Assembly (NCBI GenBank): GCA_018883455.1
Contig: VEQC01000005.1
Span: 1 to 36,063 of the forward strand
Origin: Limnohabitans sp.
Lineage (GTDB): Bacteria; Pseudomonadota; Gammaproteobacteria; Burkholderiales; Burkholderiaceae_C
Direction of reading: 5' to 3'
DNA: 36,063 nucleotides
The notes beneath the pieces are model-generated. The model ran no database searches. It was not told where the DNA came from and saw nothing but the letters and a program-made list of their open reading frames with translations. Each line of letters begins with the position of its first letter. Position 1 is the stretch's first letter. The position numbers and the translations under genes were made by a program. This document shows positions 17,423-25,199 of the stretch, piece after piece.

Positions 17423-18562
17423 TCAAATGGGGGGCAAGGCCACGCCCCAGGCGTCGTAGCCATAGACCCAATCGGCATTGCCCTGGGTTTTGAGCCACTG
17501 ATTGCCGCGCGAGGCGATCTGAATTTTGGCGGTGCGCTCCTGTCTGGCTTGCGCGTAGACCTGCAAAGCTTGCAACGCGCCTGCGCGCGTACTCACCCCT
17601 GCGAGGCACCGGCCCAGTACCACCCCGTCCTCAATCGCCATGCCCGCGCCTTGCGCCATGAAGGGCAACATGGGGTGGCAGGCATCGCCCAGCAAAGTCA
17701 CCGCCTGCATCGACCACTGCGGCAGAGGATCGCGTTCGTACAAGGCGCTCTTGAGCGTGGTGTCACAGGCCTCGAGCAAGGCGCGCGCATCGGGGTGAAA
17801 GTCTTGGTAGAACGCGCGCAGTTCGGCCACATCGCCCGGGCTCGTCCAGGACTCCTCGGTCCAGCTCTCCTGACCGGTGGTGGCAAACACAAAGGTCTCA
17901 CGCCCTTGGCTGAGCGGAAAAGTAACGATCTGGCTCTGCGGATTGGGGCCCCACCATTTGGTAAAGGCCTCGATTTCGGGAACGTGGCGCACCCGCTGCG
18001 TGGGCACCACCGAGCGGAAAGAGACGACCCCGGTAAAGCGCGGGTACTCCTCGCCAAACAAGGCCGCACGCACGCGCGAGTGAATGCCGTCGGCGCCCAC
18101 CACCACATCGAAGTGCGCCTGCGCACCGCCCACGAACTGCAAGTGCACCCCTTGCGCGTCTTGGGTGAGGCGCTCCAAGCGGTGGTCAAAGCGCATTTGG
18201 CTCAAGGGAAACTGCTCGGCCAACGCGGTGATCACATCGGCCCGGTGAATGGTCACTTGGGGTGCGCCATAACGGCGCTCGGCCTCATCGCCCATGGGCA
18301 GGCGCGAGGTTTCGAGCCCGGTGTCCCAATCGCGGCTGATGCGAAACGTGGGCTTGGCCCCCATGCGCCGAACGGCCGGCCCCGCCCCGAGGCCATCGAT
18401 GGCGCGCACCACATTGGGAGTGAGGTTGATATCGGCGCCCACGCGCGCGAAATCTTTGGCCTGCTCGAAGACCGTGACCATATGGCCGCGTTGGTGCAAA
18501 GCGATGGCGGCAGACAAGCCCCCCACACCCCCGCCCACAATGCCGATGTTGAGTCCTGTCAT
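17423..18562 (-). CDS. FAD-dependent monooxygenase (6-hydroxynicotinate/salicylate hydroxylase-like)
   Basis: Starting at ATG 18562 ('MTGLNIGIVGGGVGGLSAAIAL'), the protein has 379 aa; the ORF-track extension to 18676 lies upstream of the FAD fold. It is a group A flavoprotein hydroxylase: GxGxxG (10-15), the 'GADGIHSRVR' motif and 'LLGDACHPMLPFMAQGAGMAIEDGVVL' for FAD/NAD(P)H binding. Several stretches ('ISRDWDTGLETSRLPMGDEAERRYGAPQVTIHRAD', 'WVYGYDAWGVAL') resemble, from memory, 6-hydroxynicotinate 3-monooxygenase NicC. That would imply hydroxylation, possibly decarboxylative, of a hydroxylated aromatic or pyridine carboxylate. Salicylate hydroxylase is the other close family. It is the last gene of the 13-gene minus operon, 19 nt after the SDR. 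No other nic genes (nicX, nicF, nicE) are seen, so a true nicotinate pathway is not supported. Confidence 0.85.
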   Translation of the reverse strand: MTGLNIGIVGGGVGGLSAAIALHQRGHMVTVFEQAKDFARVGADINLTPNVVRAIDGLGAGPAVRRMGAKPTFRISRDWDTGLETSRLPMGDEAERRYGAPQVTIHRADVITALAEQFPLSQMRFDHRLERLTQDAQGVHLQFVGGAQAHFDVVVGADGIHSRVRAALFGEEYPRFTGVVSFRSVVPTQRVRHVPEIEAFTKWWGPNPQSQIVTFPLSQGRETFVFATTGQESWTEESWTSPGDVAELRAFYQDFHPDARALLEACDTTLKSALYERDPLPQWSMQAVTLLGDACHPMLPFMAQGAGMAIEDGVVLGRCLAGVSTRAGALQALQVYAQARQERTAKIQIASRGNQWLKTQGNADWVYGYDAWGVALPPI

Positions 18563-18581
18563 GGCGTGCTTCCCCCTGCGA

Positions 18582-19358
18582 TCAAACACTGTTGAAGGAG
18601 CCGCCATCGAGCAGAAGGTTCTGCCCGTTGATGTACCCCGCGTGCACACTGCACAAAAAAGCACAGGTGTGCCCAAATTCAGAAGGCTGACCCAAGCGGC
18701 GCGCAGGGTGTTTGGCCAAACGGCGCTCGACCACTTGCGCCACGCTCAGGCCCTCGCGCTCGGCTTGGCGCGCAAAGTTGCTCGCCAGCCGGGCCGTGTC
18801 AAAAGTACCCGGCAGCAAATTGTTGATGGTCACCCCGCTCGAAGCCACGCTGCGCGCAAGCCCCGCCACAAAACCGGTGAGCCCACTGCGCGCTCCGGTG
18901 GAGAGCCCTAGGCCCTCGACCGGCGATTTCACGGCACTTGAGGTGATGTTGATGATGCGCCCAAAGCCACGCGCCATCATGCCATCGACCGTGGCCTTGA
19001 TGAGTTCGATGGGGGCGAGCATATTGGCGTCAATGGCCCGCAGCCACGCCTGACGATCCCATTGCCGAAAATCCCCCGGGGGGGGGCCGCCGGCATTGGT
19101 CACCACGATGTCGTAATCGCGCGTGACCGCAAAAATGCGCGCGCGTCCCTCTTCGGTCGTGACGTCGGCACAAATCGCTCGCGCGTGGCCGGGGCCGCTC
19201 GTGTTGAGGCGATCGACGGCCGCTTGTAGCGGCCCCTCGGTGCGCGCGACCATCGTCACGTGCACGCCTTCGGCCACCAAGGCCTGCGCGCAGGCCAGCC
19301 CCAAGCCCGCGCTGGCCCCGCAGACCAGCGCTTGTTTGCCCGAGATGCCAAGATCCAT
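18582..19358 (-). CDS. SDR-family oxidoreductase with non-canonical active site
   Basis: 258 aa starting at ATG 19358, with GGGAG eight to nine bases before it. The Rossmann-fold N-terminus 'ALVCGASAGLGLACAQAL' and 'VTNAGGPPPG' (NAG motif) mark a classical-length SDR. However, where Ser-Tyr-Lys should lie the sequence reads 'NITSSAVKSPVEGLGLSTGARSGLTGF'. The Ser is present (S140/S141), but the YxxxK pair is replaced by S/T and R (around 153-157). Divergent SDR subfamilies with this 'LGLS..AR.GL' form exist and are often annotated as 3-oxoacyl-ACP reductase or glucose dehydrogenase without proof. It could use altered chemistry, or bind rather than reduce its ligand. It sits between the Bug receptor and FAD monooxygenase genes in the minus operon. 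Confidence 0.85.
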   Translation of the reverse strand: MDLGISGKQALVCGASAGLGLACAQALVAEGVHVTMVARTEGPLQAAVDRLNTSGPGHARAICADVTTEEGRARIFAVTRDYDIVVTNAGGPPPGDFRQWDRQAWLRAIDANMLAPIELIKATVDGMMARGFGRIINITSSAVKSPVEGLGLSTGARSGLTGFVAGLARSVASSGVTINNLLPGTFDTARLASNFARQAEREGLSVAQVVERRLAKHPARRLGQPSEFGHTCAFLCSVHAGYINGQNLLLDGGSFNSV

Positions 19359-19383
19359 ACAGGGTGCTCCCGTTGCAGAGGGG

Positions 19384-20409
19384 TTAATCCGCCGTGATGC
19401 GGCGCGCGCGAATCACGCGCGCCCAATCGGCCGTTTCCTTGCGCATGTGCGCGGCGAATTCGCCCGGGCGCATGGGGGTGAGTTGCAAACCTTGGGCCTG
19501 GAGTTTCTCCAGCACTGCGGGTTGCGACAGAATCTCGTGCGCGTCTAGCGCCAATTGCTCGGCCAGCGCGGCGGGCGTGCCCGCCGGGGCGAGCAAGCCG
19601 TACCAAGAGGTGACGATCACCCCGGCCACGCCCTGCTCGGCCAAGGTGGGAATATCCGCCGCCACGGGACTGCGCGTGGTGTCGGTCACGCCCAAGGCCA
19701 CCAGCTTGCCGCTGCGGATAAAGGGCAGCGTAGCGGGCAAGTTGCTAAACATCATGGGCACCACGCCCGCGAGCATGTCGTTGAGCGCGGGGCCTGTGCC
19801 TTTGTAGGGCACGTGCAGGATCTCGGTCTGGGTTTGCGATTTGAACAACTCACCCGCCAGGTGTAAGCCACTGCCCACACCGGGTGACGCATAGGAGAGA
19901 CTATCGGGCTGGCGTTTGGCGCGTGCGAGCAACTCACTCAAGCTCGTGATCTTGGATTGCGGGCTGACCACCAGCACATTGGGCGCTTTGGCCAACATGG
20001 TCACAGGGGTGAAATCACGCTCGACGTTGAACGGGAAATTGGGCATCAAGGTGGGGTTGATGGTGAGGTTGCCCGCAGGCACCACCAGCAAAGTGTGGCC
20101 ATCGGGTTTACCACGGCGCACTTTGTCCATGCCCAGATTGCCCGCCGCACCTGGCAAGTTCTCCACCACGGCGGCTTGGTCATAGCGTTGCGCCAGACCA
20201 TCGGCCAGCAATCGTGAGAGCGTGTCTACAGGCCCGCCGGGCGGAAACGGCGAGATGATGGCAAAGCGCTCCTGGCGCAATTGCTTGACCACGGCCGGGT
20301 CGGGTTGGGCTTGTGCAAGCCCCACCGTGGCCCAGGCGAGCAACACCCCGCCAAGCCAAAGCCTTCTTCCCCAATGCCCTTGACCGACCCGCTTCTTCGC
20401 GTCACGCAT
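19384..20409 (-). CDS. Bug/TctC-family periplasmic solute receptor
   Basis: The start is ATG 20409 ('MRDAKKRVGQGHWGRRLWLGGVLLAWATVGLAQAQ'), preceded by AAGGAG; the ORF-track extension upstream lies inside the ALDH gene. The 341-aa product has a signal peptide (basic n-region, hydrophobic 'LWLGGVLLAWATVGLA', cleavage near AQA). The mature receptor shows TctC/Bug marks: 'FAIISPFPPGGPVDTLSRLLADGLAQR', 'VVENLPGAAGNLGMDKVRRGKPDGHTLL', 'YASPGVGSGLHLAGELF' and 'VPYKGTGPALNDMLAGVVPMMF'. These proteins bind carboxylates, including aromatic acids, in the periplasm. No TctA/TctB membrane genes are near, as is common for the many orphan Bug proteins of Burkholderiales. It lies 20 nt after the ALDH gene within the minus operon, so it probably captures the pathway substrate or a related acid. 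Confidence 0.92.
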   Translation of the reverse strand: MRDAKKRVGQGHWGRRLWLGGVLLAWATVGLAQAQPDPAVVKQLRQERFAIISPFPPGGPVDTLSRLLADGLAQRYDQAAVVENLPGAAGNLGMDKVRRGKPDGHTLLVVPAGNLTINPTLMPNFPFNVERDFTPVTMLAKAPNVLVVSPQSKITSLSELLARAKRQPDSLSYASPGVGSGLHLAGELFKSQTQTEILHVPYKGTGPALNDMLAGVVPMMFSNLPATLPFIRSGKLVALGVTDTTRSPVAADIPTLAEQGVAGVIVTSWYGLLAPAGTPAALAEQLALDAHEILSQPAVLEKLQAQGLQLTPMRPGEFAAHMRKETADWARVIRARRITAD

Positions 20410-20429
20410 GACAGACTCCTTGTTGTACT

Positions 20430-21902
20430 TTAGCCCGCGGCCCAAGGCAGCGGGTTGTCGTTGAGGCCCCAGTAAAAACTTTTTTGCGCGGTGTAGGCCA
20501 GAATCCCCTCGCGCCCCTTTTCTTGGCCGTAGCCACTCATCTTCACGCCCGAGAAGGGCGTGCTGATGGAAAAGAGTTTGTAGGTGTTGACCCAAACCGT
20601 GCCCACTTGCAAGGCCGAGCCGATGCGCCAAGCGGTTTTGTAATCGCGCGTCCAAATGCCCGAGGCCAAGCCATAGAGGTTGTCATTGCATTGCGCGATC
20701 AGGTCGGCCTCATCGCGCCAGGGCAAGAGGGCGAGCACCGGCCCAAAGATTTCTTCCTGACACAGGCGGGTGCGGTTGTCGAGCCCTTCAAAAACCGTGG
20801 GTAGGTAGTAGCTGCCGTGGTCGTAATACCCCCCCGTGGGGCGAGTTCCGCCAGCGAGCAAGCGTCCGCCCTCTTGCAAACCGAGCTCGACGTAACGCTC
20901 CACGCTCGTGCGGTGGGCCTGATTGACCAGCGGGCCCATTTGGGTGTCTTCGCGCGCGGGGTCGCCTACGCGCAGGGCTTGCACGCCTTGGAGCAGTCGC
21001 GCTTTGAATTCGTCGTACACCTGCGCGTGCACGAAGGCGCGCGAGCCCGCCACGCAAGACTCCCCAGAAGAGCTGAAGATGCCGTAGAGGACGCCCGCCA
21101 CCGCGTGGTCGAGGTCGGCGTCGGCACACACGATGGTGGGCGACTTCCCACCCAGTTCGAGCGACGTGGGCATGAGCTTTTCAGCGGCAAGGCGTTGAAT
21201 GCCCATTCCGACCGTGGTGCCACCGGTAAATGCGATGCGTTGAATCAGGGGGTGTCTGACCAAGGCGTCGCCCACCACACTGCCCTTGCCCGGCAATACG
21301 CTCACGATGCCATCGGGCACCCCGGCCTGCTGGCAGATCTTGGCCAATTCAATGGCCATGCGGGGGGTGACTTCAGCGGGCTTGATCACCACCGCGCAGC
21401 CTGCGGCCAGTGCGGGCGCGAGCTTTTGCGCCTCGCTGGCGATGGGGCTGTTCCACGGCGTGATGGCCCCCACGACACCCAGGGGCTCGTGCACACTCAG
21501 GGTGAGGAAGTCCCCCCGCGAGGGGGTGAGGGTTTCTTCCCAAGTCTCGGCCGCGGCAGCAAAGAACTGAAAAGTGCCCGCCGCGCTGGCGACCAAGGCG
21601 CGGCATTCCCGAATGGGCTTGCCGTTATCGAGGCGTTGCAATTGCGCGAGGCCTTCGGCGTTGGCCCGAATGCCCGCCGCGACTCGGTGCAAGAGCGCCG
21701 CGCGCTCATGGTGCTTGAGACGCGCCCAATTGGGTTTCCAGCGCGCGGCCTCGGCCGCTTGCACGGCCTCGTCCACGTCGGCGCTCGTCCCCGCGTGCAG
21801 AGTGGCCACGGTGGAGCCGTCATGCGGGTATTCGGTGGCGTAGCGCGGCCCTGAGGCATCGCGCCATCGTCCGGCGAAAAAGGTTTGCAGGTGTTCGCTC
21901 AT
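20430..21902 (-). CDS. Aldehyde dehydrogenase (NAD(P)+-dependent)
   Basis: 490 aa, the normal ALDH length, with all catalytic residues in place: N151 ('TPWNSP'), K174 ('VIKPAE'), general base E249 ('SLELGGKSP') and nucleophile C283 ('SSGESCVAGSR'). The C-terminal 'EEIFGPVLALLPW' and 'PFSGVKMSGYGQEKGREGILAYTAQKSFYW' are also standard. It oxidises an aldehyde to its acid in the cytoplasm. Within an extradiol cluster it could act on a muconic-semialdehyde-type ring-cleavage product; equally it could take the aldehyde made by the TPP enzyme encoded two genes upstream. It is 7 nt after the aspartate-dehydrogenase-like gene and 20 nt before the Bug receptor gene, so it is surely co-transcribed. The exact aldehyde is not readable from the sequence. 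Confidence 0.93.
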   Translation of the reverse strand: MSEHLQTFFAGRWRDASGPRYATEYPHDGSTVATLHAGTSADVDEAVQAAEAARWKPNWARLKHHERAALLHRVAAGIRANAEGLAQLQRLDNGKPIRECRALVASAAGTFQFFAAAAETWEETLTPSRGDFLTLSVHEPLGVVGAITPWNSPIASEAQKLAPALAAGCAVVIKPAEVTPRMAIELAKICQQAGVPDGIVSVLPGKGSVVGDALVRHPLIQRIAFTGGTTVGMGIQRLAAEKLMPTSLELGGKSPTIVCADADLDHAVAGVLYGIFSSSGESCVAGSRAFVHAQVYDEFKARLLQGVQALRVGDPAREDTQMGPLVNQAHRTSVERYVELGLQEGGRLLAGGTRPTGGYYDHGSYYLPTVFEGLDNRTRLCQEEIFGPVLALLPWRDEADLIAQCNDNLYGLASGIWTRDYKTAWRIGSALQVGTVWVNTYKLFSISTPFSGVKMSGYGQEKGREGILAYTAQKSFYWGLNDNPLPWAAG

Positions 21903-21909
21903 GCAGGTC

Positions 21910-22710
21910 TCACACGGCCACGGGGGCTACACGGTTGTGCAAAAAGCGCAAAGCAGAGAGCACGGTCAAGGCCGAGGTCTTGGGGTTTTCGGCCAGCGGT
22001 TTACCGCGCATGGTCACCCGCATCTCGCCAAAGGCCCCCCGCACCTCATACTCATGAATGTTCTCGCTCACGCTTGGGTCGGCCACCAAACGCACCTGGG
22101 TGCGGTCTAAGCCAATGCCCGCGAGCGAGAGCGTGGCCGCCACGTTGGCGTTCTTGGGATAGAGGCGTGCAGCTTCGCGCGCGCTGGCCTCGAGAATCAC
22201 CGCCGGCGCTGTCAACTGCGCCAAATCAACCACGTCTTCGGCCGGCGTGCCGCGCCAACCCAGCGGGGGCTTGCGTCCGGTGTAAATCAAGGCGTCGATG
22301 CCTTGGTGGCGGGCCGCCGAGATGGCGTCAATCCCGCCAATCGCCCCGGCGAGCAAATGCAACTGCGTACCACCCGCTTGGGCCGCGGCTTCGAGTTCCT
22401 CGGGCAAACCGGCTTGCGCCAACGCACCCACCGAGAGCACGGCGCATTCCACGCCCCGGCGCAAGGCCGGTAGCACATGCGCGACCAAGGCGCTATGGCT
22501 CGCGCACTCCAGCACCAACTGGGCCGAGGGCGGTACGGCGTCCACGGCTTGGGCGTGCGCCCCGAGCTGTGCCTGCACCCGCGCGACGGACGCGGGCGAG
22601 ACCACCACATGCGTGATGCGCAAGGCGCTCTGGCCTTGCAGACGCTGGAAGAGGGTCGAGCCAATGGCCCCAAACCCCACCAACACCACATCTTGTGTTT
22701 TGTTCGCCAT
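21910..22710 (-). CDS. nadX: Aspartate dehydrogenase-like oxidoreductase (NadX family)
   Basis: 266 aa. The N-terminal Rossmann fold ('VVLVGFGAIGSTLFQRL') is followed by the DUF108/aspartate-dehydrogenase catalytic region with 'LLAGAIGGIDAISAARHQGIDALIYTGRKPP', 'YPKNANVAATLSLAGIGLDRTQVRLVADP' and 'HEYEVRGAFGEM'. Characterised members interconvert L-aspartate and iminoaspartate/oxaloacetate with NAD(P)H and may feed NAD synthesis. Here nadA and nadC are absent and the gene is locked inside a catabolic operon (3 nt after the TPP enzyme, 7 nt before ALDH). A role in making or removing an imine or amino acid in the pathway is therefore more likely than cofactor synthesis. No signal peptide, no truncation. 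The symbol marks the family, not a proven role. Confidence 0.85.
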   Translation of the reverse strand: MANKTQDVVLVGFGAIGSTLFQRLQGQSALRITHVVVSPASVARVQAQLGAHAQAVDAVPPSAQLVLECASHSALVAHVLPALRRGVECAVLSVGALAQAGLPEELEAAAQAGGTQLHLLAGAIGGIDAISAARHQGIDALIYTGRKPPLGWRGTPAEDVVDLAQLTAPAVILEASAREAARLYPKNANVAATLSLAGIGLDRTQVRLVADPSVSENIHEYEVRGAFGEMRVTMRGKPLAENPKTSALTVLSALRFLHNRVAPVAV

Positions 22711-22713
22711 CGC

Positions 22714-24378
22714 TTAATCTCCCGCACGTTTGGGGGGGCCTGCAAACTTCACGGCAAAGGGGCCCCAAGACGCCATGTCCACCTCCACCACGCTCGGGCC
22801 AGTGTGCGCCAAGGCCTCGGCCAAGACAGCGTGCGCCTGATCAGCTTGGCTCAAGCGCCAATGGGGCAAGGCCATGCTCGCGCACAAGCCCGCGAAATCG
22901 GGGGTATGCAAGTCGACATAGCAATGGCGGCTGCCGTAGAGATCGTCTTGAATGTTGCGAATCACGCCATAGCTTCGGTCGTTCATCACGATGAACGTCA
23001 CGTTGGCGTTTTCTTGCACCGCGCAGGCGAGCTCGCCCAAGTTGAGCATGAAGCCGCCGTCCCCACACAGGGCCACGGTTTTGCGGCCCAATTGGTGCGT
23101 GGCGTCGGCCACCGCCGTGCCCACGCCCATGGCGAGGCCTTGTCCAATGCCCCCGCCAAGCGCGTGTACGCCTGCACGCGGGTGATTGAGCACGGGCGCA
23201 CGGTTACCCCACATGGTGTTGGACAAGGTGATGTCGCGCACCCACCAAAGCGCTTGACCCGCCACCTCGGCCAGCGCGTCCTTGAGCGCCACATAGGGGC
23301 CTAGCGTGGCATCGACTGCTTGGGCCGCAGCGGCACGGGTTTGTTGCACATCGCGCGCGTATTGCGGGTCGATTTGCATGCGGCCCTCCAATCGATCGGC
23401 CAAGGCATCGAGCGTGAGCTGGGCGTCTCCACACACAAAGTAGGCGCTGTCGTAGGCGCGGTTTTGCGTGAGCGGATTGGCGTCGATGCGGTAACGCGTG
23501 GCGGGCAAGGCCAGCTTATAGGTCAAGGTCTCGTTGCTGCGCAAACGCGAGCCCACCACCAAGAGCGCGTCCACACTGGCATAAAAAGCCTCGGTGGGTT
23601 TTTGCAAGTTGTACGAGCCCAAAGAGGCAGGGTGGTCTTCGGGCAAAACGCCTCGCCCCTGCACGGAGCTCACGACCGCCCAGCCCATGGCCACCAAGCG
23701 GCGTACGGCAGCGCTTGCGCCCCGCGCGCCACCGCCAAGCCACAGCAGGGGCCGACGCGCGGTCATCAGGCGTTGCGCCAAGGCGTCCACGGCGGTGCTC
23801 TGCGGGGCGAGCGGTGCCACGGCCAAGGGCGCGCAATCGGGCGGCAGGGGCAAGGTCATCTTCTGCACATCGATGGGAATTTCAATGCTCACAGGGCCAC
23901 ATGGCGGCGTTTGGGCGATGCGCACCGCCTCGCGCAAAGTGGCCAGCGCGGTTTGCGGATCGCGAATGCGAAACGCCTCCTTGCCCACGGACTTGAGCAT
24001 GGCAAGTTGGGCGGGGTGCTCGTGAATGAAACCCAAATCGCGATCCAGAAACGGCGATTCAATCTGTCCGGTGAGGTGCAGCAAGGGGGTGCCCGCCGTG
24101 AGGGCTTCGACCATCGCGCCCGCGGCGTTGCCGCAGCCCGTGCCGGTGCTGGTCACGCATACCCCCAAGGTGGCGCTCACCCGGGCATAGGCATCGGCCA
24201 TGTTGCAAGCCCCCGCCTCGCCGCGTGCGGACACAAAACGAATCTGGCCACGCCGATGAAAGGCATCCAGGATGGGCATGTTGTGAATGGAGATCACGCC
24301 AAAGGCGGCCCTCACGCCGCACTGCTCCAAAAAGCGCGCGACTAACTCGCCAACGGTGATGGTGGGGGGGGTACTCAT
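22714..24378 (-). CDS. Thiamine-diphosphate enzyme (acetolactate synthase/benzoylformate decarboxylase-like)
   Basis: 554 aa with the three-domain TPP layout: an N-terminal pyrimidine-binding domain with catalytic Glu E54 ('SARGEAGACNMADAYAR'), a central domain (about 190-330) and a C-terminal PP domain. The last has the metal-diphosphate motif 'CGDGGFMLNLGELACAVQENANVTFIVMND'. Enzymes of this group decarboxylate 2-oxo acids to aldehydes or join the resulting acyl unit to an acceptor. With ALDH two genes downstream, a 2-oxo-acid to aldehyde to acid sequence is plausible. The visible sequence does not decide between decarboxylase and carboligase. It lacks an adjacent ilvN-type small subunit, arguing against housekeeping acetolactate synthase. 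Its ATG overlaps the IclR gene's stop by 4 nt, so translation of the two is coupled. Confidence 0.88.
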   Translation of the reverse strand: MSTPPTITVGELVARFLEQCGVRAAFGVISIHNMPILDAFHRRGQIRFVSARGEAGACNMADAYARVSATLGVCVTSTGTGCGNAAGAMVEALTAGTPLLHLTGQIESPFLDRDLGFIHEHPAQLAMLKSVGKEAFRIRDPQTALATLREAVRIAQTPPCGPVSIEIPIDVQKMTLPLPPDCAPLAVAPLAPQSTAVDALAQRLMTARRPLLWLGGGARGASAAVRRLVAMGWAVVSSVQGRGVLPEDHPASLGSYNLQKPTEAFYASVDALLVVGSRLRSNETLTYKLALPATRYRIDANPLTQNRAYDSAYFVCGDAQLTLDALADRLEGRMQIDPQYARDVQQTRAAAAQAVDATLGPYVALKDALAEVAGQALWWVRDITLSNTMWGNRAPVLNHPRAGVHALGGGIGQGLAMGVGTAVADATHQLGRKTVALCGDGGFMLNLGELACAVQENANVTFIVMNDRSYGVIRNIQDDLYGSRHCYVDLHTPDFAGLCASMALPHWRLSQADQAHAVLAEALAHTGPSVVEVDMASWGPFAVKFAGPPKRAGD

Positions 24379-25199
24379 GAATTCATCCTGATTTTGGGAT
24401 GCTCGCTGCCGCTCGTCGGGGCGTGGCGGATGCGATCGGACAATTGCCCCGCGGCGGCACGGACTTGCTCGACCAAGCCGGGGAGAACTGCGTCGTCGAT
24501 GCGTTGGGCCGGCACGGCAATGCTGATGGCGGCGATCACCGCCCCGCGCGCGTTGATCACGGGCGCGGCCACGGTGGAGATGCCCGTCTCGAAACCGCCC
24601 ATGCTCACGCCGTAACCGCGCGCGCGGTCTTCTTCAATCAAGGCCTTGAGCTGCGCGCGGCTCGTGGGGGTGCGCGGAGTGAAGGCTTGCAGGGGTTCGT
24701 CGGGGTATAGGGCTTTGAGCGCCTGCGCGTCGAGATCGGCCATCAAGAGCCGCCCCAGCACGGTGGCGTGTGCGGGCAATCGCGCGCCCACTTGAATGGA
24801 TTGGAACAGCGCACTGCGGCCCGCGGCCTTGGCGACAAACACGACTTGGGTGGCGTCGCGCACCACGATATGGGCCGAGTAACCGCATTGGTCGCGCAGC
24901 GCTTCAATGACCGGTCGGCCATGCTCGGTCAAATCCATCGCCGCGAGCAATTCAAAACCCAAGCGCAACACCGCCAAGCCCAAGCGATAGCTCACGCCAT
25001 CGTCGGCGCGCTCGACAAAGCCGCCTTGCTCCAAGGTGTAGAGCATGCGAAAGACCGACGCGCGGGGCAAGCCCAAGCGGCGCGAGAGTTCGGCGCCGCT
25101 CAGCTCGCGCTCCTCACGACTGAACTGGGTGAGCAGTTGCAAGCCCCGGGCGAGCGCTGGCACGGTGTAGCGGTCGTCGCTTTTGTCGTCCGTGCTCAT
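24375..25199 (-). CDS. IclR-family transcriptional regulator
   Basis: The start is ATG 25199 ('MSTDDKSDDRYTVPALARGLQLL'), which overlaps the hydrolase stop as ATGA; the ORF-track start at 25232 is inside the hydrolase gene. 274 aa: an N-terminal winged helix-turn-helix (about 10-75; 'LSGAELSRRLGLPRASVFRMLYTLEQGGFVER') and a C-terminal effector domain (about 85-260) with 'RARGYGVSMGGFETGISTVAAPVINARGAVIAAISIAVPAQRI'. Members of this family respond to aromatic acids and intermediates, and may activate or repress. Being sandwiched between structural genes with 4-nt overlaps on both sides, it is made whenever the operon is transcribed, which creates a feedback loop. The two matching palindromic elements at 14977 and 30134 are the best candidates for its operators. 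Confidence 0.93.
   Translation of the reverse strand: MSTDDKSDDRYTVPALARGLQLLTQFSREERELSGAELSRRLGLPRASVFRMLYTLEQGGFVERADDGVSYRLGLAVLRLGFELLAAMDLTEHGRPVIEALRDQCGYSAHIVVRDATQVVFVAKAAGRSALFQSIQVGARLPAHATVLGRLLMADLDAQALKALYPDEPLQAFTPRTPTSRAQLKALIEEDRARGYGVSMGGFETGISTVAAPVINARGAVIAAISIAVPAQRIDDAVLPGLVEQVRAAAGQLSDRIRHAPTSGSEHPKIRMNS

Noticed and set aside
20817-21854. 345-aa plus-strand ORF opposite the ALDH gene, and a similar one at 23320-24345
   Set aside because: Both mirror conserved ALDH and TPP-enzyme frames, with no domains or ribosome sites of their own.
22714-24378. Housekeeping acetolactate synthase (ilvB)
   Set aside because: No ilvN small subunit or ilvC beside it, and the gene is embedded by overlaps in a catabolic operon.
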